From Pycnococcus provasolii (taxonomy: Eukaryota; Chlorophyta; Pseudoscourfieldiophyceae; Pseudoscourfieldiales): a DNA stretch of 64,000 bases. The notes beneath the pieces are model-generated. The model had not been told where the DNA came from and made no database searches. It saw nothing but the letters and a program-made list of their open reading frames with translations. The position numbers were made by a program, and so were the translations under genes. Positions 1 through 10,190 of this stretch are shown here, piece by piece; the first letter of the stretch is position 1, and each line of letters begins with the position of its first letter. The stretch lies in the NCBI GenBank assembly GCA_049487715.1, contig CP150552.1, forward strand, positions 434,001 through 498,000, read 5' to 3'.

Positions 1-3000
1 GCCGATGGCGGTGGAGGTGGCGGTGGCGGTGGCGGTGGAGGGGGAGGAGGCGGAGGAGGAGGGCTCAGGTCCACGAGGCCTGGCACGGTGAGGTTGTATG
101 TCGCCTTGCATCCGGCTGAAAATCCATTTGCCGAGAAAGGCACGGAGAGACGCGTGCCCGTTGTTTGACCCTTCATTCCTATTTCGAGCGTATGCGTGCC
201 ACTGCGCTTCGGCGAGCAGTAGCCGACGACAAAGGAATTGGAAAGAGCTTGAGTGAGCGCTTGTGCTGCGGAAACGAATGCCGTCGCCAATCCTCCACTC
301 GAGGTCGCGGCGGTCCAGCCCGTCTTGCCAAAGGACTGCAAGGTGGACGTCGAAACGCTGCCAAGGCCGACGGCGTAGACGTTGTGCGTTGTGGCGGCAA
401 CTGCCGACGCTGCCGTCGAAGAAGGTACCCACGCCGTATTGTCCTCGCCGTCGGTGAACAGGACGACATTGCCGATGAGGTACTGCGCGTTGTTGACGAG
501 CAGCTGACTGCGTGTGTCGAGCAACTGCAAGGCGGAGATCACCGCACCGTTCAAATTTGTCGGCTGAGGATCGGTGAACAGATTAGAGCAATCCTCCGGA
601 ATCGCATCGATCGCCGCCTTGATGACTTTCACGCTCTTCGTGTAACCCTGCAGCGTCACTAGCGTCTGATCGCCCGCGAACGCGTACATGCTAAACTCTC
701 GGCTATCCTCGCAGTCGCTCGCTGCGTACACCTGGTCCACGAAGTTCTTCGCCGCGGCTCGCAGAGCCGTGAGCGACGGGCGAACGGAACCGGACAGATC
801 GAGCACGAATTGATAGCTTTGGATTTTGGGAACGCAGCTCCAGTTCGACTCCTTCGCATCGATGAGAGCGTTGTCCTCCTTGAGCTCGAAGATGGAACAT
901 GGAAGCCCGCTGCACTTTGAGTATGGATTGCCGGCAACGATGGTGTTGCCGGTGCAGTCCTTCATGCGGAAGTACGCGAGCACGAGGCTGTCGGAAGAAC
1001 TGATGCGCACGCTGCTATCTGTGAATTGCGCGCAGTCTGGTATGACGATTCGTACGCATCGCATGTCCGATGTCAGGTACCCATCAAAGGCATAGAAGCA
1101 GATGACGGTGTCACTGGCGCGATTATCGGTCACCACTTCCGTCTCTCCTATTTGCACGGGCGCTGGTGTCGGCCACACAAATTTACGACTGACTCGGTTA
1201 GGGGCAAGCCGCACGTGATCTAGGAGATACAGCTGGTCGGTTATTGCCCCACGCGACGTGCTCTGAATCTCAAGCTCACTGCAGCTATCTTCGTCTTCAG
1301 CCACGAGGAAGAATTCGATGTCCTGGCCACGGATGCCTACCGCTTTAGCACGCGGCGACGGCGAGAATCCGCCAACATCAGATGGGTCGAGTCGTGGCGT
1401 GCCCTCGGGTACATCACATGAGCAGTCGACCCACTTGGGCTTTGTGTTCATGTAGCACGTAGCGAGCTGCGGTCGCACGGGTATCATCTGCAGCAGGTGT
1501 CTCCTGGCGCCATGCTGGTACGAGCCATCGAGAATGTCGTCGAGAGACATCGCGGTAGTTCCTGCCTCCCACTGCTCCGAACGCTGCTGCTCGTCATATC
1601 CCAAAAGGCGTCGGCGACTGCTAAACTGAAACGGCGGCGGAGGTGGCGGCGGCGGTCTTGGCGGTGGCGGAGGCGGCGGGGGAGGCGGCGGTAGCGGGGG
1701 CGGGGGTGGCGGAGGTGGGCTCGGCGGCAATTCCTCGCAACCCGCAGGGCAGCATGTGGTAGCGGCGCTCACGCACTTGTGTTCTACGTACTGCCCAATC
1801 AAGCCGCTGTAGCGGTAGTTAGGGCAGCCTGGATTATTCTTCTTAGGATCACCGATGCCTGGCCACTTGCAGTAGTTTGGATCGTAGATGGTCGTCGCCG
1901 TCGCCCCTCCGCCGCATATCATGCACTTGCCGGATCCCGCGCCTCCGTAAACGAACGGAGCGGTGTCCGTATGTCCGTACAGGCCGTCTGTATTAAGTTC
2001 GGTGGGGATGCCCGCCGTGCGGGTGCACTCTCCGTGGCACATGTGCATGGCAGGGTACAGGTAGATGAGAAAGTCGAGTGGCACGCTTACCTTTGCCGTG
2101 GCGTGTGCGGCATTCGGTGCGGTAGCATCGTTGGATGCGCTGCTGATCATGACGACGAGGTTGTACAGTCCTGGCGCAAGCGGCGCCTTGGTGTTGGGCA
2201 GCGGAGTGGTGCCATCTGCATACGCCGCCGTGTCCACCGTATGCGGGCTTTTTCCAGTCTCCCACGTTACCATTCCCGTGCTCGCGTCAATTGTGAGGTC
2301 GGGTGGTGCATGGGGGTAGTTGACAGCATCGTTCCACACGGGGTACTTTTCGCACAGCGAGCAAGGCCCGCTGTATCCAACTCCCTTGCTCGCGGCGGTT
2401 CCATGATCGTAGGGCGTGCACGTGTACGCTGTGGCGGGGCAGAGCGCACAGTTGTTGTTGCACTCTGACGAAAATTTCGCCGCTCGCAGCGAAGTGTACG
2501 CCTCCTTATACCAAGTGAAAATGTTGAAGTTGTTGGCGAGAAAGAATCCCATCTGCTGCTGGCTTGCGATGTTGAATGTGACTGGCTCGGCCACGCCGTT
2601 GACAAAGTCCGGGTCATAGGCCGCGACCTGGAACTTCGCGAGTGTGGGCCGTCCGACGTACGGCTGAGGGTAAACAGGCGGAAAGGTGGCACGCGGGCTG
2701 CGATTCGCCCCCACAAGATTTACCTCCGTCTCAAGGCGATATCGTCCACGCGGGTTGTTGTGCAGCTCGGCAATGCGGTTGCCACCGGTGAAGTACGCGA
2801 TCCAGTTGACGTTGGCGCCGACGTTCTTGGACGAGGCGTACGTGTGCGTGACGAGTCCCGCGCCAAAGATGTAGTTGCCCAGCGGACTTGTCTCGTCGAA
2901 GTTCACATCGTCAATGCGTATGGTAAGCGTCTTGGCCGCGCCATCACCCATGAAGAATCCGAACGACTCGACCCATGGAGCGCAGTAGTCCGGTGTGTTA

Positions 3001-3732
3001 TCCGGCGGCACTTCGCACGCCTTTCCTGCGGGGTACAGGTTGTACTCCGTTCTGTGAGGCTGCGCGGTACCCGCAGCGACATTAGTGGGGCAGTCCGGCG
3101 AGTCTCCCGTGTCGTACGGGCTCACGCACAATGCACCGCCTGGAAGTGCGAGTCCCTGACTTGTCATGCCCACAGGGAAGCGCAGGTTGTAGGGCTGTGA
3201 TGTGACAGTATTTCCAGCGCGATTTCCAGAGTACACGATGTTCGTGTTGTCAAAATTCTGATAGCTGGTTGTTCCTGTGATGGTTGTGAAAAAGTTCACG
3301 CCGTCGGGCGACCACGACTCGGAGAAGTAGCGTCCCCAGTCGTAGTTGCGCCTATACGCGAGGTTGACGTGGAACTCCAAGCTATTGGTTACGGCAACGC
3401 CATTAACGTTCGGGCAGCTGACAGATTTCGAAGCGTGTGCGCAAGGTATCCAGTACATGGTTCCATCTGTTATTTGTATTATTTTGTGAATTGTGTTGTG
3501 TTGTGTTGTGAGTGGTTGCTGACCTTTTATGTTGGGGCAATCCTTCCAAAAGTGTTTTTTTTCAAAACTGTTGCTGCGCATGATGAGTGTGTGGACGGGG
3601 GGGGGGGGACGTACATCGAAAGTGACTTGCTTGCACAAGTTCCGGGCCGCACGCGAGAGTGACTAGCAAGGTGAGGACAGCTGTTAAGGTTGCTGCGAAT
3701 GCGCTGACAAGCCGCGTCACTGGTCGTCGCAT
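1..3732 (-). CDS. Secreted cell-wall/ECM protein with VWA domain and polyproline spacers (partial, two exons)
   Basis: Exon 1 is 3732-3615 and exon 2 runs from 3466 off the window start, separated by a 148-bp intron (3467-3614, GTACGT...ACAG). I followed the minus frame codon by codon and found no stop from 3466 to 1. The first roughly 35 residues form a signal peptide (MRRPVTR, a hydrophobic core, then VQA before SHF). Next comes a long Cys-rich extracellular region, then a polyproline stretch (about 1630-1730) followed by an RRRLLG motif common in algal matrix proteins. A von Willebrand A domain (about 820-200) has a complete metal-binding MIDAS: DLSGS, a Thr in PTNLNG, and FTDGED. A second polyproline tract is in frame at positions 1-60. 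The layout resembles pherophorin-like or matrix adhesion glycoproteins. Ligand and full length are unknown because the C-terminus is outside the window. Confidence 0.72.
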
Positions 3733-4628
3733 GGGTCTTATCGTCGGTCGCAGCCTATGTTTCGCCGCATTCAAGGCGTCGACGTGGTCCACACGGTCGT
3801 TGTGAAGTACAACACCACAAATTGTGTTCTGTGTTGGGACATTCGAGCTGTTCCGTCTTCTGCAAGTCGGCTTAAGGCCGGCCGCGGCCACGCGTGACAG
3901 GCTCAGGGGGTCCAGACGTGCCGCCATGTGTGCGCGCCCGCGGAGTGCGTAGAGTGCGGACGGGTGTCGGTCTGACCTTGCTGAAGTTTGAAGGCCCTGG
4001 GTAAGTACCTGCCCCCCTGGATGGAACATTCAAGTTGAACGTTCCCCGCGGGGGCCGGGACGAAAAAGGGCGACTCGTCGAGTTTGAACAGGCTACATTA
4101 TGTACTTTGGTGCAAGCTTGCCTTCAGCCGGCTGTTCCGTAGTGGAGGTGCGTAATAGTGGGATAGTGATTTTAACGTTGGGGCCGCGGACCATTTGAAT
4201 GGTGATTTTATGAAGTGCAAGCACCATGTGATGAAAGCCCGGAGATAGAAGTACATGTTCAGGCCAGGCTGCCAGGGGATGCGTCGTTGAGTGAATTTGA
4301 AGGCACAAACAAGGCACAAACATTTCGGGGATAACATTTCGGGGATTGACGATGAAAGGAGGGGATGGAGAGGTTGAAAAAGAGCACCCCATCCATATGC
4401 AATCTGATCTTCTCGGGCTGTCGGGGGCGTGAGGGGAGAGAGAGGAGAGAGGGGGCACCCAGAGAGAGGGCCAACGGGGTCCTTATCTCCTTGTACTACA
4501 GTGGTCCCACTGTACCTCCCCGTCCTGACCTCACGCGTCACCCACACGTTCCTCAACTTCAGGCCTCTCGCAGCTCAACTCTCCCTGTGTGCCGGTGCGT
4601 TTCGCACGCTTGGCTACACCCTTGCGCC
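3733..4628. other. Divergent intergenic region between the VWA protein and CYP97A
   Basis: This 0.9-kb spacer separates two divergently transcribed genes and should contain both promoters. It has purine-rich stretches (about 4429-4475). An open frame runs in from 4365 in phase with CYP97A, but its residues are low-complexity, and the transit-peptide-like start at 4629 is the better choice. I see no other gene here. Confidence 0.5.
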
Positions 4629-6578
4629 ATGGCGTCGTCTCCCGCTATTAAACCGCGCTCCTTTGGCCCGGCTCCTTCAAAGCAACTTCAATGGCGCCAT
4701 CAACTCGTCTCACGGTCATCATCGGGTCGAAACATTAGAGGGCTCGTTACAAGGCGATCATCGGCGAATGAGAACGACGGCGAGAAAATCGCCGCCACGG
4801 AGGACCTGGAGGCGCGCATCGCTGCGGGGGAGTTTAGCCAGTACCGGGGAAGCAAGAGGGAGGCGCTCGTCAAGCCCGTGCGAAAGCTGCTTGCGTCTGA
4901 CCAGGGAGGACCCGGACGTTTTCTCGCGTACGCACTTGCCAAGGCGAGTCGGCAGTGGATTCGCAACGCCGCAGAGCGCATGCCCGAGGCGAAGGGCGAC
5001 GTGCGTATCGCGCTCATGGGCGAGGATCCGCTCTTCGTTGTGCTGTACAAGCTGTACCGCGCGTATGGACGCGTGTTCCAGCTCAGCTTCGGACCAAAGA
5101 GCTTTGTTGTGATCAGCGATCCCAAGGCGCTCAAGCACGTGCTTGTGGATAACGCGGACAACTACACCAAGGGACTGCTTGGCGAGATTCTCGACTTCGT
5201 CATGGGCGACGGGCTCATCCCCGCGGACGGTGAGCTGTGGAAGATGCGAAGGCGGACGGTCGTGCCCGCCGTGCACCGCAAGTACGTCGCGGCGATGACG
5301 GAAATGTTCAGCGAGTGTGCGCTGCGAGGCGTCGACAAGCTCGACGCAAGCATTGGCACGGATTTGCCGGAGAAAGGGAGTGGAAAAAGCACCTCGCTCG
5401 ACATGGAGTCGTTCTTCAGCCGTCTCACACTCGACGTCATTGGCAAGGCGGTGTTCAACTACGAGTTCGACGCGCTGTCCAAGGACGACGCCGTCATCGA
5501 TGCCGTGTACACGCTACTCCGCGAGGCGGAGTACCGGTCCATCACGCTGCTGCCGTACTGGCGCATACCCGGCGTTTCGAAGCTAGTGCCGCGCCAGCGC
5601 AGGTGCGAGGAAGCGCTAACGCTCGTCAACGGTACGCTCAACACACTCATCGCGGACTGCAAGCAGATGGTGGAGGCTGACGACGAGAAGTTCATGGAGG
5701 AGTACCTGTCCAAGTCGGATCCATCGATCCTGCGCTTCCTCGTCGCATCTGGCGACGACGTGACCTCCAAGGTGCTCCGCGACGACCTGATGACACTGCT
5801 CATTGCTGGGCACGAGACGTCCGCAGCTGTGCTGACGTGGACCTTTTACTTGCTTGCACAAAATCCGAAGGTTGCTGCGAAGATGCGCGCGGAGATTGAT
5901 GCCGCCATGCCCGACGGGCCGTCCGCGTTGACGACAGACGACATCAGCAACAAGCTGCGCTACACGACGCGGGTCATCTACGAGTCGATGCGACTGTACC
6001 CGCAACCTCCTGTTCTGCTGCGTCGCTCAATCGAGGAGGATATGGTTGACGGATACAAGGTGAGATCGGAGGCAGACGTGTTTATTTCCGTGTGGAATAT
6101 ACATCGCAGTGAGGAACATTGGGGAAAGGATGTTCTCGACTTTAACCCCGACCGCTTCGGGCCGCTTGAGGATCCGCATCCGAACGAGGTGAACACGGGC
6201 TACCGCTTCGTCGCGTTTGGCGCTGGCAAGCGAAAATGCCTCGGGGACATGTTTGCGCTCTACGAGAACGTTGTTACGCTGTCGATGCTACAGCGTGCGT
6301 TCGACTTCGAGCTTGTCAACCCTGACGAGCCCGTCGGCATGGAGACGGGTGCGACGATTCACACCAAGGGTGGCCTGAACATGCGCGTGCGTCGGCGAAA
6401 GGATAGCAGCGGCGGCAATGGTACCGTCACATCCGACGATGACCTGCTGAACCAGACGAAGATGGGAAAGTGGGAGTCGGTTTCGGAAATGGGTGCCAAG
6501 GCTAGCGAGGATTCCAGCGGTGCTTCCGCCACGCCAACCGCGGCAGCCGCCCCCGCAGCAGCTGCGAACGCAAACTGA
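4629..6578 (+). CDS. CYP97A: CYP97A-type cytochrome P450 carotenoid beta-ring hydroxylase (plastid)
   Basis: 649 residues from the ATG at 4629, in good context (GCCATGG) and followed by a Ser/Arg-rich, acid-poor stretch typical of a plastid transit peptide. P450 signatures are all present: I-helix AGHETSAA (about residue 394), ExxR as ESMR (about 452) followed by YPQPP, and the heme loop FGAGKRKCLG with Cys537 as axial ligand. GDGLIPADGELWKMRRR near the N-terminus and the conserved LREAEYRS segment are characteristic of the CYP97A/LUT5 branch. This family hydroxylates the beta-rings of carotenes for xanthophyll and lutein synthesis at plastid membranes. The C-terminal tail is a low-complexity Ala/Thr-rich extension. 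CYP97B or C is less likely from the loop sequences I can recall. Convergent with the next gene, whose stop lies 42 bp away. Confidence 0.9.
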   Translation: MASSPAIKPRSFGPAPSKQLQWRHQLVSRSSSGRNIRGLVTRRSSANENDGEKIAATEDLEARIAAGEFSQYRGSKREALVKPVRKLLASDQGGPGRFLAYALAKASRQWIRNAAERMPEAKGDVRIALMGEDPLFVVLYKLYRAYGRVFQLSFGPKSFVVISDPKALKHVLVDNADNYTKGLLGEILDFVMGDGLIPADGELWKMRRRTVVPAVHRKYVAAMTEMFSECALRGVDKLDASIGTDLPEKGSGKSTSLDMESFFSRLTLDVIGKAVFNYEFDALSKDDAVIDAVYTLLREAEYRSITLLPYWRIPGVSKLVPRQRRCEEALTLVNGTLNTLIADCKQMVEADDEKFMEEYLSKSDPSILRFLVASGDDVTSKVLRDDLMTLLIAGHETSAAVLTWTFYLLAQNPKVAAKMRAEIDAAMPDGPSALTTDDISNKLRYTTRVIYESMRLYPQPPVLLRRSIEEDMVDGYKVRSEADVFISVWNIHRSEEHWGKDVLDFNPDRFGPLEDPHPNEVNTGYRFVAFGAGKRKCLGDMFALYENVVTLSMLQRAFDFELVNPDEPVGMETGATIHTKGGLNMRVRRRKDSSGGNGTVTSDDDLLNQTKMGKWESVSEMGAKASEDSSGASATPTAAAAPAAAANAN

Positions 6579-6619
6579 AACAAAATAATAGTTGTTACAA
6601 ACTGTCTCTTCGTTAGAAG

Positions 6620-7294
6620 TCAACCCCCGAAGAGTGTACGCTGGAAAATGTCCGCGCCACTGAGGAGCTTTCCACTGCCCACATCGTAGCTTTTCTCGTC
6701 GTACCCAACAATCAAACCCGTGCTCTCGTCCAATGTGTACGTTGCAATAACACGGGTGCGTCCGATGCGTGGACGCCACGGCACAGCGCTTAGAACGCCA
6801 AAAATCGTTCCCACCGCCTCAACGTGTTTGTCGTCGACGACACGCACGTCAGAAAGCTCGTAGCGCGACGAGCTCGCGTCGAAGAGCGTGCGCAGAGCGG
6901 ACTGGTAACGCGTCAATCCTCGCACCTCCGTGAGCGGGTTGGTGAATAAGCAGGTGTCGTCGAAAATGTCGCGCGAGAGGTTCCCTGTGATGACGTACTG
7001 TCCGTCGTCGAGGTCGATTTTGAGCTGATTCACGATATCGTCCGCTTTCAAGTTGGTTCGTTTCGGCTCTCGCGCTGCGTTTCTCCCTGTCGTTTCATCG
7101 GTGCGGTTGAGGTACCCTCTTCTCCAGCTTTCTGCGAAAGCGGAGGTTGCAAGAAGTGGCACGGCGAGAACCAGGGCTCGGCGAGGACCAGGAGCTGCTT
7201 GAAAAAAGGCAGGCAGTCCACCACCACCACCACTACCACCACCACCACGCGCGACGCAAGGGCACACGCGACGAAGACGAAGACGGGCGGCCAT
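6620..7294 (-). CDS. NTF2-like DUF2358 protein, probably thylakoid-lumenal
   Basis: 224 residues. The N-terminus is Arg-rich, then Gly-rich, and carries an RR pair, a hydrophobic core (ALVLAVPLLATS) and an AFA cleavage site. That is the layout of a bipartite plastid/lumen presequence, possibly Tat-type. The remainder (about residues 80-224) matches the SnoaL/NTF2-like fold of the DUF2358 family: a long helix with DDIVNQLKIDLDDG, then RDIFDDTCLFTNP, then beta strands ending in YDEKSYDVG. Members are found in cyanobacteria and plastids and their function is not established. The flank at 7215-7260 is a CCACCA-type repeat encoding the Gly-rich leader. Head-to-head with the heme oxygenase gene, across about 250 bp. 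Confidence 0.75.
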   Translation of the reverse strand: MAARLRLRRVCPCVARGGGGSGGGGGLPAFFQAAPGPRRALVLAVPLLATSAFAESWRRGYLNRTDETTGRNAAREPKRTNLKADDIVNQLKIDLDDGQYVITGNLSRDIFDDTCLFTNPLTEVRGLTRYQSALRTLFDASSSRYELSDVRVVDDKHVEAVGTIFGVLSAVPWRPRIGRTRVIATYTLDESTGLIVGYDEKSYDVGSGKLLSGADIFQRTLFGG

Positions 7295-7547
7295 GGTTGC
7301 TCCTTGGGCAAGGCAATATATGTGGTATCCCCATATGTGGCCCTCGTCGTAGCTAGACGACGGGAAGGGGAGGGGGAAGGATCTTCGGATTTTTTGGTTG
7401 GGGGACCCTCGTTGAACGAAGATATTTTCTGAGAGGGCGATATTTCATATTTGCCTGGGACCTTCTCCAGGGACCAGCCAGGGACGTGTTCTTGTGGCTC
7501 AGAGCTTTCCCGAATCCCGTCTGTTTCTTCACTCTTGCCTGATCGTC

Positions 7548-8600
7548 ATGCTGCGCGCCACCACCTCAACCCGCCCTGCGACGCCGGCATATCTCGCTCG
7601 CAGTCCTGTGTCTTCTCGTCGCCTTCACGTGCGCGCGCAGACGAATGTCTTTGAGGAAGTCGGGTCCGCGCAAATCACGGAAAACCAACTGCAAGCACAG
7701 AGATATGTCGCCATGAACAGATTCCAGACGCAGGGAGGAGGAGCGCCCGCGCGATTCGAGCAGAGGTGGGCCAACAGGCCCAGCAGGCTTGCCAAGCTCA
7801 AGGGATTCAAATACTTCAGTCTTCTCAGGAGTAGGTGCTACCTCTAACCATCAACCACGGCGCACAAACAGCATGCACTAACAGTCTAACACACGAAAAA
7901 CAAAACAGGGGTGCCCGTAGAAGAGGGGGGCGAGCTGAACCTCGAAGACGGTGAGCCAAACTACACGTCGTTCACAATCTGGGATGACAAGAGCGGCTTT
8001 GATGAGTGGAGGAAGGGCGACGCGTTCAAGGAGGCGCACGGAGGAGGAACCATATTCGGGTTCGTCGACATGCTCGTGAACTCGTTGCAGACGCTGAAGG
8101 GTGCGCCCAAACCTGCGTTCTACGACTGCCTCATTCCCATTTCGATGCCCCTGACGGGTGACGACGTCCCGCTGGCACCGGGAGGATGGCGTGAGGTGGA
8201 GGCGGATGGCAAGAATACGCTCGACTCGGATTGCTTCGTCGCGATGAATCGCTTCAGCGTTCCCGTGGAGAACTGTGAGGCGTTTGAAAAACGGTGGGCA
8301 AGTCGAGACAGCAAGCTTGAAGACTGCTCTGGCTTCCGATTTTTTACGCTCATGCGCCGTGACGCACCCCCAGGTGCGGCGGACGACAGTTTCAACTACG
8401 TTTCCACCACGGTATGGAAGGATCGTGCTTCCTTCATGGCATGGCGAGAAAGCACCGCTTTCCAACGTACGCACGGCGCTAGCAAGGAGGACACTGGCAA
8501 AGATGCTGCCGCGGCACCGCCGCCGCCGCTGTTCAGCAAGCCACCATCTGTCGCGTGCTATGAAGGTGTGCTAATGCTTACGACGGAGCAGGGCGCTTGA
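7548..8600 (+). CDS. Two-domain IsdG/ABM-type heme oxygenase, plastid-targeted (LFO1-like)
   Basis: Two exons, 7548-7830 and 7909-8600, with a 78-bp intron (GTAGGT...ACAG), giving 324 residues. The junction restores LLRR, matching LMRR in the second repeat, which supports the splice. After an Arg/Ser-rich transit peptide there are two antibiotic-biosynthesis-monooxygenase (ABM) repeats. Each keeps the Asn-Trp-His triad of IsdG-type heme-degrading enzymes: Asn57 (MNRF), Trp128 and His138 in the first, and Asn208 (MNRF), Trp273 and His283 in the second. The Trp-to-His spacing of 10 residues is the one known for IsdG. Chlamydomonas LFO1 is a characterised green-algal member. Likely role: oxygen-dependent heme breakdown in the plastid, possibly for iron recycling. 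The start at 7548 is preferred over in-frame 7494 because it begins the transit-like sequence. Confidence 0.82.
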
Positions 8601-8852
8601 GACGAGTAACTCCAGAGGAAATGTTTTGTTTTCAGGTTTGATTCATCATAAATATTTCACGTTGTTTTTACTTTCATCAAGGGAAAAAAAAGGTTTTGCC
8701 GCTGAAAATTTTGAGGAGGACCCACCGCCGCCGTGATCATCGAATACCAAAATAAATCCATATTAGAGGCACGCGCTCGCAACTATGTGTTCAATACTTT
8801 CTGCTCCTCCCCAAAGCTATACATAAATACCGACGGTCCAAGCTCGTTGGAC

Positions 8853-10190
8853 TCAATAGTCCATCTGCTCGTATTCTTCGTATTCACCGTTCTCACCCGC
8901 CACGCGTCGTCCCCAGCTGCTTTGGTCACCTGAGCGTGACGCCCATCCAGGCTGATTCGTTAGGCGGTAGCACGTCGGATGCGCCTCTGCCGTGCCACAC
9001 CTCCCCTTCTTCATCTTGCGGCAAGTCGGGCAACGCTTGAAACGCTCGCCCTGGTTCGCATCAGTCTGCGCGCGCGAGGATGTATAGTCCACGACATAGC
9101 GGTAGTTCAAGCTCGTGCGGCGCTTCTTTCCCGTTCGCGTGAGCAGAGGCGGCGGCTTCACCGGTTTTGCCACCCCGCTGTCATTCAGACGAGGAAGTGA
9201 TCGCGCGCGTGCTCCGCCTTGCAAGGCACCAGCACCTCCAGCGCCTAACGAAGCGTCGCCGGCCAAGCTGCGAGGGAGCGGTGGTGGTGGCGGCGGCACA
9301 TTTGTCACACCAGCTCCAGGGGCTGGCGGCGGAGGCGGAGGCGGAGGCGCTCCAGGGGCTGGAGGCGGAGGTGGAGGCGGAGGCGGAGGCGGAGGCGCGC
9401 CAAGCAGGGACGGAAGGGCGTCGGCTGGAAGATTTTCGAGTCCTGCAATATGCGCACCGAGAGCGAATACAGCTGTGGCAGCGGCGAGCGCGTTGGGCGT
9501 GATAGCCGGCGCCACAGCGCGCAAAGGCTGCGGCACGACGGGCATCTTTCGGCCGCCTTTGCCCGTACCGGGCAGGTAGTGCGAGCTCGAGGATGTCGGT
9601 GTCGTGCTATTCGACGTGTGCGCCGCCGGTTGACCGTCCGCGTCATTCTCCGCGGGAAGGGCGAGAGTACCCGTGAACTTTTCACGGTGCTTTCCGAGGT
9701 GTGAAAGTTTTGGCAGCACTGCAAGCGCCGCCTCCTCCATGGACCTCGGTGCCTGCAAGGCAGCCACGGCCGCGGCCGCGGCCTCCGTGAGGGCCCCATC
9801 CTCCACTTTCGGTAGCGACCTTTGCAGCATTGCGGAATGCTTCCCTGAAGATGCACCGTCGACCGTGAAGTCGAGGAGGCTTGTCTTGCGCAGAGCACTC
9901 AGGCATTCACCAAACGTGGGCTGCAGCGAGACGCGATTTTGCTGTGTTGCATCGTCATTAGAAGGCACCTGAGTGGTTTCAAGACTCGAGTCTCCCGCGT
10001 GCGCCAGCTTAAGGTCCACCTTCCCAGCTCCTGGTTCCACGACAATGGAAGGGAGCTGCTCAAACGAGCGCACGGTCAACGTGTTGTTGTTGTTGCCTTT
10101 GGGTTCTGCTGTCTTGCAGATTCCCACCAGATTTTCCTTGTCCAGCGAGGGGCACAGTGCGGGACGATCGCTGTAAGGTTTAAACGCCAT
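8853..10190 (-). CDS. Proline-rich protein with KEN-box-like start and C-terminal Cys cluster, function unknown
   Basis: 445 residues from the ATG at 10190; upstream in-frame codons lead only to a TTG. I do not recognise the family. Visible features: an N-terminal KEN sequence (SLDKENLVG, about residues 15-23); a Ser/Thr-rich middle; an Ala-rich stretch; two long polyproline blocks separated by APGA (9310-9400, FH1-like but with no FH2 domain after them); a basic segment KKRRTSLNYRYVVDY containing an RxxL; and a Cys cluster CPTCRKMKKGRCGTAEAHPTC (C-x2-C-x6-C-x8-C) that could bind zinc. It ends in an acidic Tyr/Glu-rich tail. The polyproline suggests SH3, WW or profilin binding. A cell-cycle-regulated or cytoskeletal protein is only a guess. 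Confidence 0.6.
   Translation of the reverse strand: MAFKPYSDRPALCPSLDKENLVGICKTAEPKGNNNNTLTVRSFEQLPSIVVEPGAGKVDLKLAHAGDSSLETTQVPSNDDATQQNRVSLQPTFGECLSALRKTSLLDFTVDGASSGKHSAMLQRSLPKVEDGALTEAAAAAVAALQAPRSMEEAALAVLPKLSHLGKHREKFTGTLALPAENDADGQPAAHTSNSTTPTSSSSHYLPGTGKGGRKMPVVPQPLRAVAPAITPNALAAATAVFALGAHIAGLENLPADALPSLLGAPPPPPPPPPPPPAPGAPPPPPPPPAPGAGVTNVPPPPPPLPRSLAGDASLGAGGAGALQGGARARSLPRLNDSGVAKPVKPPPLLTRTGKKRRTSLNYRYVVDYTSSRAQTDANQGERFKRCPTCRKMKKGRCGTAEAHPTCYRLTNQPGWASRSGDQSSWGRRVAGENGEYEEYEQMDY

Noticed and set aside
1779-2468. 229-codon plus-strand frame
   Set aside because: It is exactly antisense to the VWA protein gene; the minus strand gives Cys-rich, domain-bearing protein and a longer open frame.
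4098-4556. 152-codon minus-strand frame between the VWA and CYP97A genes
   Set aside because: Composition is irregular (Pro/Leu/Ser) with no family features, and it overlaps another frame of equal length.
4365-4628. Upstream extension of the CYP97A frame
   Set aside because: Low-complexity, purine-driven sequence; the Met at 4629 has better context and begins a typical transit peptide.
9115-9579. Plus-strand Gly-rich frame
   Set aside because: Shadow of the polyproline blocks of the minus-strand gene.
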